A stretch of DNA of 64,000 bases from Dichomitus squalens LYAD-421 SS1 (lineage: Eukaryota; Basidiomycota; Agaricomycetes; Polyporales; Polyporaceae). Position 1 is the stretch's first letter, and each line of letters begins with the position of its first letter. Below the pieces are notes generated by a model. The model did no database searches, was not told the DNA's origin, and was given only the letters and a program-made list of their open reading frames with translations. Positions 1-12,047 of this stretch are shown one piece after another. Location of the stretch: assembly GCF_000275845.1 (NCBI RefSeq), contig NW_006766909.1:196249-260248 (forward strand). Reading direction: 5' to 3'. Position numbers and translations under genes: made by a program.

Positions 1-790
1 ATACAGTGTCCCTACATATACCCGCTGGTCATGCATGTATCCGAGACAATGGATCCCTTGTACCTATGTGTTGCGGGCATCTGCCCGCTCTAGGGGCGGG
101 GGAGTTCTGACGAATGGCGGGGATACCGCCGGGCGTACTCCTGACCACAGCAAGAGGCGGGTCCCAGGGACGCAATCGTACCCATTGGGCGGCAGGTTTG
201 CAACCCGTACCCTAGCCTTCACTGGCCAAGGGTGGACAGGCGGCCACAACGCATAGGTACTGCGCCCTGCTACTCACCATTCCGCCACTAGTGTACCCTT
301 GCACCCCTCCTTCCGGTCATCGCCTAGCACTTCCCCTTGCCCCGTTCGCCACCGCTACTTCCCCACCACACCCCCCTAGTTAGCTCGAGCCTTGTGCTCA
401 CCATGTACAGCCGAACACCCACTTCTTACTCACGTCGATAGTATTTGTAGTTTAAGGCCTACCATGAGGCGCGGCCTCGCAGGGCAATAAACGGGATCTA
501 GAAAGAAAAGAAAGAATCCCATCTATGGTGTATTCTCCACCAAGAATTTTTTGTAAGCTATTGCGTTGAACTGTTGATAGCAAAAACTTAGTATGAGGAG
601 ACGTCCGAATACCAGCGATGACCAGTTGTTGAGTGACAACGCCCCGACTACGAGAACGCCTCGCGAGGGCGAGTCCAGACTCCGGAGTTTCTGCGTTTAT
701 GTCGAGTCCGTCGGCAACATGACTGTGCTGCGGACTCCTCGCTCACGCTCCGCAGTCAAGTCAATGTCAACACTCCAAGAGCATGCTTAT
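1..790. other. no recognisable gene
   Basis: Only short open frames occur here, on both strands, and none carries a motif I know. The first 250 bases are GC-rich and the stretch 440-590 is more AT-rich. Nothing further can be supported. Confidence 0.5.
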
Positions 791-849
791 TCTTGTCTAG
801 ACATGAATGCGGTGTAGGTACAACAACAGCCACGATGAATTATATAGAC

Positions 850-3642
850 CACATAGATTCCATGCGCCCCGTCGGGACACACCCCACGCATACAGCGATT
901 TCGTCGCTCGCCCTACCTGACGATCCACCCAACAGACCAAAATGAACGGAAGATTTGTTAGTGCACGATAGCACCGATACGCGCCCAGAACATCTCTTCC
1001 CGCAGTCGGACGATGTGCTTTGAGAGATCGGGCCAGTGGCGACAAAAAGCCCGGATTTGCGTGCCGTGCCGTCATCTGCGGCGGCGTTCTTCGCGTCTCC
1101 CTCTGCATGGGGAGCCTCTTGCTTGACGGGCGCTTCAACAACTGCTTCAGGATCTTGAGGTGCAGGCGCGGTTTCCTCCTGAGCGGGGACGTCCTTCGAT
1201 TGCGCCACAGCAGAGGCTTCAGGGTGAGCAGTGTCCGCGGAGGCCTTAACGTCCCCATTTAGCTCCGGCGTATCGTCCTTTCCCTTCCCCTTTTCCTCTT
1301 CGGCAAAGGCGGCGGCGGTGGCGGAGCAGCAACAGCAGCGACTGGAGGAAGCGACCCCTTCTCCTTGAAGGGTGGCGGCACACGGTGCACCATAGCGTTC
1401 GCCGAGGGCTGTGATGTCGAATTCCTCGGCGAGTGCGAGACGGCAGGGTGAGTAGGGGGAGGCGGGGGCAGCGTCTTCCGCGATGGGTCTCTCGGCGGCA
1501 GCTTGGGTCTCTCCTTCGGGGGCTCAGATATCTTCGTGCTCACATTCTCTGTCGACTGCGACTTCGACACCGCAGGCGTCCCGCTCAAGCAGCGCTGCAT
1601 CGAGCCCCACAGGCTACAGCGAGCCAAGCGCCGAACCCACCTTGGGCCGACGAGGGGAGGAGTCCCGCGTAGAGGAGCTGTTGTCATCGTTGACCGGATG
1701 ACGGCTTCTTCTCGACGCCATTGACGCCTGGCTTGGGAATGCCGCGTGTCGGAGGGGGCATGGGGGCAAGGTGTACTCGGTGAGGAGTCGCTGGCCGAAG
1801 AGCATATCAACATCCCGCAGAGGGCGCAGACCACGGGGGTATGATGGTGGCTAGTGGGTATATTCGGCGGAGCCAGCTCCTCCAGAAGGGTCGTGAATTG
1901 TATAGGTTCAATCGTTTGTTGTCCACTGTGGATCGCCCCTATAGCAGAACGCCTTGACAACCAGTTCAGCGAGGGAGCGAGGTCCAACCGCACAGTTGGA
2001 TCGCTTTGAAGGGATGTCAGTATCAGTGCAAGATAGATGGATGGATACTACGCACGAGTCCTCAGCGAGAATTCTTGCCAAGTACAGCAAAGAGGTGAAA
2101 ATAGGCATGGCAGTAATGACGTTTCGCAGCTCACGGCGCTATGCACTAGCGCGATCTCTTGACACCCTAGCGTCTACTGCGATATCAGCGGAGGACCCCT
2201 CCTAACGTTCATGTTCGCTTGAGGCGTTCAGCGTTTGTGTGTTTGGATTCGGAAGACTGGGCCTTGCAGTGATCGGACGATGTCTTGGACTGGCAGTTTG
2301 ATTCCGCTTGGTGCGCTATCGCAGACAGGATTATGACGTCGTCGGATGCCATGACCGATCCAACCAGGTTCTGGTTGCGGCGCGCGTGGTGAGGGCCCTG
2401 ATTGTCCATGTCCTTCGAACCACTAGTGTAGGATGAGGATTGCTGAGACCAGGAAGAGTTGGGTTCAGAGCGCGGAGCTAGAGGAGGAGAGAAGTCTGAC
2501 GAGCGAAGCGGAACCATAACGCAAATTAGCGGAGCTGTGATGTTCGGTATTAGCGCTGACATCATGGCCAGGATGCTGTACTTTGAGCAGCCAGGCGGAT
2601 TCTAGGCACATACCGGACGTCACTTTGCTGTCAAGCAGACAGCGTATGGCCCTGTTCGAATGGCCCTTCCCGTGCCGTGCCGCGGTGAGGAGCAAAGATC
2701 CCGTACCCATCGGCTACAAGGATATTGACACGACGCGACCGATTAGACGAATTGGTCGTACGGCGGATTTAGAAGCGTAACACATACCATATCGCGCGCA
2801 TTCTGAACCTGCTCTCTCTGCCTACGGAAGCTCTTGGGAATAACCTCGTCGTCCTGTCTCGAGCGTGATCCCATAGCTCTTGAAATTCGAGCTGCTCCCG
2901 TGTGCAGAAGCTCGTTGGGTGGTACGGCTCCTTCAACGTAGGTGCTCCCAGGAGTAAAGGTCCCACAGCGCGTACGCACTTGCTCATCTCGCTCGCCTCG
3001 TTGCCTCCCACCCTAGCCTCCTCCTTCCGTGCTGCCGTCCAAGGGGGCGCACCCCGGGCCTCCGTCGGCAGCGGATCTTCCTCCGCGTGCTTGACCCCAT
3101 GCTTGGAAAAGCGGATGATCTCAGTTGTCTGTGCAGCTGGGAGTCGGAAGGGAAAGTTGCGGTATATGTCTATGAGGCGCCAAGGTGAGCGAGCCAAGAG
3201 AATCTGAAAGTGCGGCCTGATCCTGTGCGAGAAGAGGACAATGGATGCTGCGAGGCCTCTCATGAAGAACAGCGCAGAACGTTGGGGCCTTTGAGAAGAA
3301 GCAGGGCGCGCGGCGGTCGAGGGCATCTTTGGGTGGGATGTCTGTAGATGGGGGACAGGAGTGAGGGTCAAAAACGAGGCTCGGATTCGGCTCGAGAAAC
3401 ACATCGCGATTATTCGTGCGTCGTGGACGCCTTATGCGAAGAACAGGAAGATTGCAAAGACAAGGAGATACAACGTACATTCAGGACAATCTCCTGCCCC
3501 ACGCTACTTGTATATTGCCCCTGCAAGCACCTGGTCGCGTCAGATGATGTGGGCGTTGCCATTCACGTGTCACTCGCGGACCCTTTGGAATCCAGTCGTA
3601 GGAGTCATGCTGGTGGGTGCGCTGGCGCGCGAGCTCGTTCAT
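850..3642 (-). pseudogene. uncharacterised proline-rich protein gene, frame broken
   Basis: I do not recognise the family. Reading leftward, a possible start lies at 3642. A frame at 3404-2769 has one hydrophobic stretch and then a basic region. A frame at 1993-1259 is rich in Pro and Ser, with a run of six prolines near 1320. The last part (1290-850) is rich in Ala, Glu and Pro and reads on only if the frame changes near 1290, with no splice signal there. The proline-rich and acidic parts look like two halves of one disordered tail, so I infer a single-base frame break or a sequencing error. The join between the 5' and 3' parts is not resolved, and these may be two genes. Confidence 0.3.
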
Positions 3643-3659
3643 GGTGAGAATACAAGGGT

Positions 3660-4590
3660 TTGATGTTGTCTAAGCATGGATGGCTCGGCCGGTCGCGGAG
3701 GGGAGATGTAGAGCGGAGGAAGTTGGGACTTACAGTAAAGGCGAGTCCGCTCAGCTAGGAGGGACAGTGAGTAGAGTGGTACAAGTCAGAGTGTAACGAC
3801 GCGATCAGTGACTTTATAGTGCAGCTCCTCTCAAGCCTCACGGTTAAGTACATAGCTCTGCGTCTTCCTCCTGCCCTCCCTCCCTTTGCCTCTACTCAAT
3901 TGGTGGTTGTATGGCTATCATTTTACCGTGCCATGAATGCGTTGCGTTGCGATGCCCTCCCTTGTCCTGTCCGTCTTCTTGGCTCCTCACACCGCTTGCC
4001 CACAGTGCATCTGCCTCTTCACATTTCTAGCTGTGTCTAAGGTTCCCGCTACTAGAGTCCTTTCGCAGGCGATTTGAAACTGGTGGGGTAGTTCATTTGT
4101 CAGCGCTCCCAGTTCAGATCCAGATGGGTCCCTCGCACACCGCCTCGACCGCGAATGATAATCGTGCAATAGCGCGCTTGACAGTGTTGCCACTGCGCCA
4201 ACAGTTCAGAGATTGGGCAGATCCAATCCGGTTTTGAATCGGTTGCGAAAGGACTCTAATAGAGAGTTTCAGCGGCCAGCATCGACCAGGTGGCGCCGCC
4301 CCACAGCGTAACGGGCGCTCAGATCTGGGTGGAGGCGTTACGGGCTCTGAGGGATCCTCCCCGCCAAATGCCTCGTAGAACACTCATTATGCCAGAGTGA
4401 CCCAGATCCGTCACATCAGTTCACTGCCCCACCGCGCCACAGGTCGAGCGAAATAGCGGGCTGCTGAAACTCTATAATGGGAAGGGCAGACGAAAGGAAG
4501 TGCGACGAGGAAGACAAGAGCATTGCGATGGCACAGAGGTAAATCTAGCCAGGCGCTTACCATCAGCGCCTTTTCTCTTTTGATACACAC
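3660..4590. other. no recognisable gene
   Basis: Several open frames of 60-90 codons overlap on both strands without motifs. The right end may hold the eroded 5' part of the heparinase-like pseudogene that follows, but I cannot match it. Confidence 0.4.
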
Positions 4591-4599
4591 AGCAGCCTC

Positions 4600-5615
4600 A
4601 CTACTTATGGGTGCGCTGACCATCCTCAGTGACGATAACTCTGGCACCGCCTAGGCCAACCTCGACAAGCCCAGTCCTGGCACATGCGCGAACTGCATCT
4701 TTGCAGTGCCATCCAACAGAATGTGGGCTGAGACAGCCAACTACTGGTATTTGAAAACCACGACGCACCTGACGACAGCGACATGCTCTGCCTTGGGGCT
4801 GCTTCAGAACAAACCGGGACTGTACGATATCCGGCTGTACCATATGTACGTGACTAGTCCGTGCTCTCTCTTTGCTAACCGGGACCACGGCCAGAACGAG
4901 TCTCCACGACCGCTGACTCGATCCTCTGCTACGATGACACGCTCCAGCATCCCGAGTATGTATATCCTCTTCTAGGGCGGGTTGCTGCTCGACAATGTGT
5001 GCGACAACAGCGCAGACCAGTGGGCGTTCGTGGACGGACGAGGTCGTGCTCTGTCGCCATCTAATAAGCAGGTACCCCCCGGAACCACCAGCCACACAAC
5101 GACCTCGGCTGTGGGGACTTCGTGCTCGACGCGCTCGGAACTCACTGGGCAGGCGAGCTTGGGTCTGGGGACTACCTCTCCAGAGGGTACCTTGCTGGGG
5201 GAGACGGCCAAGGTGGTGACCGTTGGTTATACGTCCGCAAGCGGACAGAGGGCCAGAGCACGATCTCCTAAACCAGAAGGATCTCGGGTGTTGTTCCGGA
5301 CGTCTCGAGGGACTCTACTGCGTTCTTCATTGCTGACCTGACGAGCGCAACGTCGATCAACGGCCGCAAGCAGGTGCTCCTGCAGGAAGACATCAATGCG
5401 TCGGGCTCGATCATGTGGCGCATGCACGCGAGCGCGACGGTATCCATCTCCGGCACGTCCCCAACGCTCACGATCAACGATAAAAAGTTGCAGATGAGCA
5501 CCTCCAACCCACTTGACGGGGTGACGATAACGACCATGTTTTCTCCCTTCACAATAAACAGCCATCATCCCGCACTGCGGTCACTCCTGGAATCTTCTCA
5601 CTGGCCGTTGACGTA
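4600..5615 (+). pseudogene. heparinase II/III-like secreted enzyme, decayed
   Basis: Pieces of a fungal heparinase II/III-type protein occur in the right order but in changing frames. They are: a segment with NRMWAETANYWY (about 4710-4755); one ending LYHMYVT (about 4850); a WTDE...YPPEPPATQ segment (5020-5095); a shift into HNDLGCGDFVLDALG (from about 5095); the conserved RWLYVRKRTEGQ (about 5220-5255); a stop codon shortly after; then INGRKQVLLQEDINASGS and an IMWRMH segment (5355-5430). The end resembles the usual closing strand (VTPGIFSLAVD, about 5580). The N-terminal half is missing or unrecognisable. Intact members are secreted or lysosome-like polysaccharide lyases/hydrolases. At least two frame shifts and one stop make this a dead gene. 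I am fairly sure of the family from recalled sequence patterns, not from a search. Confidence 0.6.
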
Positions 5616-6055
5616 GTACTCATACAGGCTCTTGTCCTGCAGGTTGCCCAGGAGCCCTATCAGAGCGCTCCTCGTGACGGCCAATCCGTTGCTTGAGGTC
5701 GCTCCACAGAAGTATGCGTATCCATTCGCGACCACGCTTGCGTCGTTGCCATATCCGACTTGGTCCGACGTCCAGATGCCCGAGACGCTCTGAATGGCAG
5801 CCGGGACCGTGTCCGGGTCGGCGGTCTGAGACGTGACATAAGACAAGGAGAAGTCCGGGTTGTTGATCGAGTCCGCCCGTTGAAGTGCACGCGCCCGAGG
5901 ACCTGGTACGCAGAGACAGTGCCATTGTTTGCGAAGGTGACGACAGGCCCAGTGTTGGGCCAACCAACCAAGCGAGTGTTGTCTGAGCAGAGGCCGATCT
6001 CGGGGCACTCGTCGGCCTCCAGCTGCTAGAGGACGGAGCCGAAGCCTTGTGGGGA
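5598..6055 (-). pseudogene. fragment of a secreted propeller-like protein
   Basis: Leftward frames give a continuous protein-like stretch in two frames. The 5' part (about 6025-5880) includes ADECPEIGLCSDNTRLVGWP, and the 3' part (about 5875-5598) includes IWTSDQVGYGNDASVVANGY and ends in a stop. A frame shift lies near 5877 and an in-frame stop near 6028, and no start or signal peptide is visible. The Gly/Asn-rich strand pattern suggests a secreted beta-propeller such as DUF4185/DUF5005 proteins; that is a guess from style. It lies tail to tail with the heparinase-like pseudogene, so two secreted-enzyme genes have decayed side by side. Confidence 0.4.
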
Positions 6056-6390
6056 GGTGAGGACTAGCGTTTGTAGGTTGGACTCGTGCCGCCTCTAAGA
6101 ATCTCTATGAATTCACCTCGATAACCATTGTAGGATATCGGCCACTCAACTTCAGAGTGGCAGTGGGCAGGAGCGCTAGCTGTCCAGGCTTTGCGTTCTC
6201 TGGCATGTTTTGACGTTCTGACAGGCACACTGATATGATCTTGCATGCCTTGAGTCACCAGGTAACGGCCTGGCGCATACAAGGTTCTTAAACAACGTCA
6301 GACCATCATAACCGGAGATCTGTCAGTTTCCACCGGCATTATGAGTGTGGTGCAGAGGTCAGCCGCCTATCAGCTGGGACCATATGCAGT

Positions 6391-6400
6391 TGGCATATAA
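6391..6400 (+). promoter_or_regulatory. TATA-like element of the dioxygenase gene
   Basis: A TGGCATATAA sequence lies about 65 bases before the ATG at 6464, a usual distance in fungi. It is the clearest TATA-like element noted in this window. Confidence 0.35.
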
Positions 6401-6463
6401 GTGGTATGCCGTACGCTCGCTCCTCACTCAAAATCCCTGTTTTTCCTGTTCCTCTCTATAAAC

Positions 6464-7842
6464 ATGCCTGGTATTCTCCATTTTCCCGCGTTCCCCGAAG
6501 GCGTACCAACACATCGATTATGCTTTACTCAAGGCCGGTGATGAGAGAGAGATTGACCGGCTCTGGCAGGGGGCCACTGAGCTCGGCTTCTGGTAGTACG
6601 TCAACCCCCTTCCATCCGCATGCTGCCGCACTCATCGGCAGCAACAGCTTGAAGAACCATGGCATTGATGACGAAATCGACGCCATGTTTGATCTCGGCG
6701 CGCAAACGCTTGCGCTACCTCTGGACAAGAAGATGCCGTACCATTATCAGGAGGATGGGAGTTCGTTCGGGCAAGTGCATTCTGTATCACTCCCATGCCA
6801 CGCGTGCTGAAAAGGTTTCCGGCCCAGCTACAAATCCATCGGCTCGTGTGTGATTGACGAGAAAGGAACAAGAGACACGACGGAATCTATAGACGTCTCC
6901 CAAGACGACGTCCTGGTCTACCCTATAAAGGTTCACCAAGCCTATCCCGCCACTATCGGCGCTGGTATAGAATTGATCGTCAGGCCGTTCGTGGCCAAGT
7001 CGATGGACATCAACTTCCACCTCCTCGGTATCATGGACGGCAAACTAGGGTTACCTAAAGGGACGCTTGCTAGCTTATGCACACCCGAAGAGCACAGTGG
7101 TAGCACGCTGCGGTTGATCCGGAACCCTCCCGCCACTACTCCCTCTGCGCAGACATTTGTTGGAGCACATACGGACTTCGGCGCCCTTGTAAGTATGTTC
7201 ACTTGTCTTTCGATACCACGAATCCTACCCAACCGTTGCAGACGATCTTGCATAACCGCCTCGGTGGCTTGCAAGTTCTCGTTCCTGGGCAGGAAGACTG
7301 GCAGTATGTGAAAGTACGTCTCAGGACGTGCCCGGAACGATCGGCTGAAACGAGGACTGACGGCCCCCGCTGCAGCCACTAGAGGGCCACGCTATTTGCA
7401 ACATCGGGGACGCCCTCAATATTTTCAGCGGCGGTATCATGCGGTCAAACATTCACCGCGTGGTGTGAGTACTATTCATCTTCTGCTGTTCAGAACGTTC
7501 ACTCAATAGTGACATGCAGCCCGCCTCCGAAGGAACAGGCGAAGCTCGAGCGTTTGTCCCTCGTGTTCTTCACGCGACCGAGCTTCACCGCCCCCATGCG
7601 AGCCTTGACCGAACACAGCACTATCGTGGCAGAGGCGGTAGCAAAAGCGCCTGCGGAAAAGTTTGATACCGGGGTGACTGCAGGAGAATGGCTCGCTCGT
7701 CGTATGCGGAGCATTAGAGCGACCCAGTTCAAAGTGAGTGTACGACGCCATTCCCGTTGGCAACGTGATCTGATGGCGTGTTCCATAGGATTCAGAGACT
7801 TTGAAGGCTGGATTCAAGGGGACGGAGGACATTGCATTGTAA
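6464..7842 (+). CDS. 2-oxoglutarate/Fe(II)-dependent dioxygenase (IPNS-like), frame break near start
   Basis: This is a non-haem iron dioxygenase of the isopenicillin-N-synthase-like superfamily, which oxidises small molecules using 2-oxoglutarate and O2. Exons after the first: 6642-6770, 6828-7188, 7242-7313, 7376-7464, 7520-7733 and 7789-7842. The Fe-binding HxD is in VGAHTDFGAL, the distal His in SNIHRVV, and the 2-oxoglutarate-binding Arg in the RLS of ERLSLVFF. Exon 1 ends at 6592 in ELGF, joining to KNHGIDDEID. Intron 2 begins with GC (GCAAGT at 6771). The only sensible ATG (6464, FPAFPEGVPTH) is one base out of frame with the exon 1 body (IDYALLKAGDEREID), with the shift between about 6500 and 6515. 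Without that shift there is no start codon, so the gene is either freshly broken or mis-sequenced. The rest is intact. Its neighbours are a P450 (opposite strand) and further enzyme genes. Confidence 0.8.
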
Positions 7843-8619
7843 GACAGGAAGTTGTTGTCTGAAGACCTTAGCCCTGCTCTGCATGCACGCATTCAGCAAT
7901 ACTCGATGGAGATCGTGATTCCCTCGAATAGCATTGGCAACAGGGTTAGGCTTCTTGAACGTCTCCGCGAGCACGACAACTCCCCGTTTGTTCCTGAACG
8001 TACTAGTACCACATCATGAGTCTTCGGACAGAGAGTTAACCTAAAACCATCTTCTTGAGTCCTCTGAGTGACGACTAGCGGCATCAGTTCGCGATATTGG
8101 TGGAGTATCCCTGATTCGGTTTTCCCTGATCAGCGATCCCGTTGAACAAAACTCGAACCCAAGCTCAAACTCAATCCCCGGTAACCAACGTGGAGCGAGA
8201 GAGAGACGACGGACAGGGATGGCGGAGGTTGACATTGAAGTGCTGGCGATAGTAAGGCTAGGGAAAGCGAACGATGGATGTTTGAGTAAGGGGACGAGGG
8301 CGTGCCATGTGGAGTGGAGGAAGAGGCGATGCCGGAAGGGGCGCGGAAGGCACCAGTGGAGGGGAAGGGACTGCTAAGGTCCGCCCCACTCTGAGTTGAA
8401 ACCGCCGTTGTAATCCCTATAGTTGGTGTAGTGCTGTTACGAATGTAGCCGCACATTTGGTACCGGAGCAGAGCCCGCCGAGGTATTGTCACGGGGTAAA
8501 GTCAAAGCGAAGACTATGAATGTACACAGGTGGCACCCAGTCGCCACATCCAGGCACGCAAGGACTCGGAGACATACGTGAAAGTGATGACATACGCGTA
8601 TGGAGAAATTCACGGCCCC
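7843..8619. other. intergenic, tail-to-tail gap
   Basis: This gap lies between the 3' ends of the dioxygenase gene and the P450 gene. Short frames are present on the minus strand (8492-8130) without motifs. I see no gene. Confidence 0.5.
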
Positions 8620-10751
8620 TCACTCGTCAAACACGCCCTGCTCTGATGCTTGCGCGCGAGGCGTAATGCGGCACTCGAACGGCTTCGGATGACTGAAGCG
8701 CGACGTCGAAACTGTTAGTGGCTATGAGCTCAGCAGACAAGGATAGGTGGCGAACCTGGTCACTGTCGTTGTGAACTCGACCTTCGGCTCCACTTCCCTT
8801 CCGTGCTCGTCGACCGGTTTGGCGACGTCGAACGTACCCAGGATTCGTGCGATGCTGACGAACAGCGAGAGCTCTGCGAACTGTGCGCCTGATGCACCAT
8901 GAGTGTGCGTTCAGGGAACGTGAGTGTGGGAGTGACCAGTAGATTAGGCGTGCTCTAGACTCACCAGGGCACACTCGTGCTCCGAACCCGAAGACGAATT
9001 TACGGGGATCCATCTGGGTAAGTGTACCGTTTGGCGCAGGCAGAAATCTCTCGGGGTCGAAGGTCGATGGGTTGGGATAGACTTCGGGATCTCGCGACAG
9101 AGCCCTGGAAAGAAGTCACAGGTTCAGTGCGCTCGCGGATGGATGGAGAAGCCGGTAGACAAACCATATGTTGGCGTAGACGGTCGCCCCTTTCGGAATG
9201 CGATAGCCGTCGTAAACATCGTCCCTAGTGACGGAATGCGGGAGACCTAGACACCAGAATTATCTCAATGTCTGCCTGCATTCGTAGTCAGTGAACGAGA
9301 CTCGCCTAGAGGTGCTACCGGGCACCAGCGCAGAATCTCTAAGATAAGAGCCCGCACATACGGTAGCCTGTCGGAGTCGTCCGCCGTTGGCAGCCTGCTC
9401 ATCCCCACAACGCGCTGGATCTCATCCTGGGCACGCTTCTGGGATTCTGGATGGAGCGCCATCAACAGGAAGAAGGAAGTCAGAACGGAGACGGTCTGCC
9501 AACGTCCCGGCGGGATCATTAGCGCCAGACATGGTCGAGCAAACGAGCGACCGAACCGTATCGGCACCCCCGACATACAATGCCGAGGAGGTCCACTTGA
9601 TGATATCCTCTTCCTCGTCGGAGGGCGCGCTTCCGTCCTCCTTGAGCATGTACCGCGAAGTGAAGGAGGGGGTGTAGGTTCCGGAATGCTGTCGGCAACG
9701 TCAACGCAGGCTCATTCCCGGACACGCGATGTCCAATCACCAATTGCTCCTTCGCCCAGGCATGAGGGATTTGATCTATACGTGCGAACTGTCCACGGTA
9801 GATTTCGGCCTGCTTATGGAACCCGCCGCCGGGGAACCACGAAGGAACAAAGCGTACTGTGGTAAGTTAGTGCTGATATGTATCAACCCACGGATGACAC
9901 AACACATACAGATAGGATATGCGTCGACAAGCCAGCGTCCAGGTCGAACGATTTCGGCGTGTAACTTGAACGACTCCTCCATCAAAGAGACGAAGTAGTC
10001 GTCGTTGCTGTTGACCTGCCAGCCATACGCTGGATCCGTTTGTTAGAGCCATAATGCTAAGTGAAAGATGCAACACTCACCTATCTCTAGAATGATGGCC
10101 GCGGCATTCCTAACGCAGGTTGTCAACGAGCGTCCAAGCACAGGAGATCACAAGATGTTCTCACCTGCGGGCGTGAGATATGAACTGGTCTGGGTACTCT
10201 TTGAGGTTCCGGAGCAGAGTCTTCGTCTCTCGATACAGAAGAGGCAGATACTCCTGGTTTGCGCGGGAACTCAAGCCAGACTTCAACAACTTGCGATATA
10301 TCCTGAAACGCGGGTTCTCGGAGGAGATGCTGAAGACTGCGAGCTTTCGCCCAATGAGCTCCTTGTACATCCATACTCTAGGGCGATCCGAGTATATGGA
10401 CGAGCGAGACTCCAGTAGATCGGCGACGGCCGAGTGAGAGTTGAGCACTATGATCTTCTGTCCAAAGACTCGGAGGAGGAAGATTTGACCTGAAAGGTAG
10501 TCTATAGTCAGGATACCGTCTGGGGCAGTTACAACCAAGAAGTGTTACGTACCATACTTCTTCGCCCAGTCTGCGTATGTCTTCCAAGGCTCTACCCTCG
10601 GGACTTGGTGAACATTACCAGCAAGTAGCTTTGGGCGAGGTCCCGGGGGCAGAGGAGGCCCGGTGAGGTTCCCGAAGAGGTCCGGAAAGACCAGAGTGAT
10701 AACACTCAACGCGATCACGCTCACCACAAGCAGAAAGGCAGTGGCGGCCAT
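8620..10751 (-). CDS. cytochrome P450 monooxygenase
   Basis: A membrane-anchored P450 of 529 residues in eleven exons: 10751-10553, 10519-10165, 10109-10081, 10029-9910, 9856-9741, 9688-9557, 9495-9306, 9246-9165, 9104-8965, 8888-8764 and 8721-8620. An N-terminal hydrophobic anchor is followed by the proline hinge PPLPPGPRPK. The oxygen-binding helix reads ALYVGGADT, the ExxR is EILR, and the haem-binding loop is FGFGARVCPG with its Cys ligand. The intron after exon 7 starts with GC (GCGAGT). The last intron (42 nt, GTGACC...TAG) is my weakest call; it is needed to reach SHPKPFECRI, the normal end of fungal P450s of this type. The style recalls the CYP5144-like expansion of polypores. The substrate is unknown. 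It lies beside dioxygenase, hydrolase and transporter genes. Confidence 0.9.
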
Positions 10752-12047
10752 GACTGAAGAGTTACGGAGTGGGTCAAAGATAGGTGAAGCGACGGGAAGA
10801 GGATGGCGTAATCCCGAAGGGGGAATGGGCCTGCAAATGCTTGGTTGTTCTCCTGTGGAAGGAGCCTGTGGCAGAGATACACGTCTTGGTATTTCGTTTG
10901 TACGGCGGTATGTGCAAGTCCGTGTTGAAGTGCCAGCACGTATAGATGGTGATCAGGGTGAAGCACATGGGCTCGGATAGCCCCGCCGGCGACGCATGCA
11001 GGGAGCGTTCTGTCAAATGATCCAGTCACGGGTGGCTTCTGAGGTCACCGACTGCCCGGAAGGCACTCTCCGCGCCGGTTATAATCGGCACCTTACATCG
11101 ATGCAAAAGTTGGAGTTCGGGCGCGCTACCTCGCGACAACCTGTGCCTTTGTGTACATGGCGCCTTCGAGGCACGTTGTTGGAGCGCGGCGAGTAGCAAT
11201 GTATTCATCCCCTAGAACCAGCCAACACCTACCGGATCTTGATAGAACATCGGCGTGAAACGACGCGGCTGCCACAAGCTCAACTTGAAGGAAAGTTTGA
11301 CCTACCGTAAGTAGGAGTCTCTCTGACAGATAAGCGCGTAACACCCAATGCGGCTGAGTTGAGCGGAAGCGGATCGGAGCCTGGAGTTATCTCCGCCCCA
11401 GCCACGATGTATGACTGCGCAACCTCGCGCACCTGCATTCCCTCTCAGAGCTCAGCGCCGCGGCTCAACCATCATGACATCCACCCGAACGCCAGCCCTC
11501 CTTCTCGAAGATGCGTCAACGTTCACGTCAACGTTAACGTCAACGTCAAGTAAGAGAGTATCCGGTCCATCTCCAGTAATCAAAGGTGCGTCGGTGACGC
11601 CGGTCATCATGCGCAGCACGATTCACCGATTCGGCCGCAGCTGCAGGCACATTCCCGACCGGACAACGAACTTCTATACGACGGTAGGACCATGAACCTG
11701 CCCATCCGCCCGGCTCTCTCTCCTGAGAACATCAAGAAAGTGCCGATGTCGGTCAGAAATCGAGGTTCCAGCCGAGTAGTATCCAACTTCTCGGCGAGAA
11801 CAGCGCACAGTGGGTAACGGATTACTTCGCATCGACCTCAGGTACCTTGGTATCCGACTCACGCAGTCGTCACACCCAGGATGCTTTGTATTCGTCCTTG
11901 TTCCGCATCAGATAATCAGCCGCTCTTGACATTGTAAGCTGCACCCTTGACACAGACCTGCTCGTATCTGGGTTACGCCTGGTCTGTGATAAAGCAGGCG
12001 CACCACTTCAGAGCGTTGGTATCGTCCCCGCGCAAAACTTGTACACG
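10752..12047. other. intergenic between divergent P450 and seven-helix genes
   Basis: This is a head-to-head upstream region for the P450 (minus) and the seven-helix gene (plus). It contains one short hexamer repeat, listed separately. No convincing gene is present. Confidence 0.45.
11515..11548. repeat. hexamer minisatellite, unit about GTCAAC
   Basis: Five to six near-identical copies of a six-base unit (GTCAAC, GTTCAC, GTTAAC variants) run in tandem. The array lies in the spacer upstream of the seven-helix gene. Confidence 0.6.
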
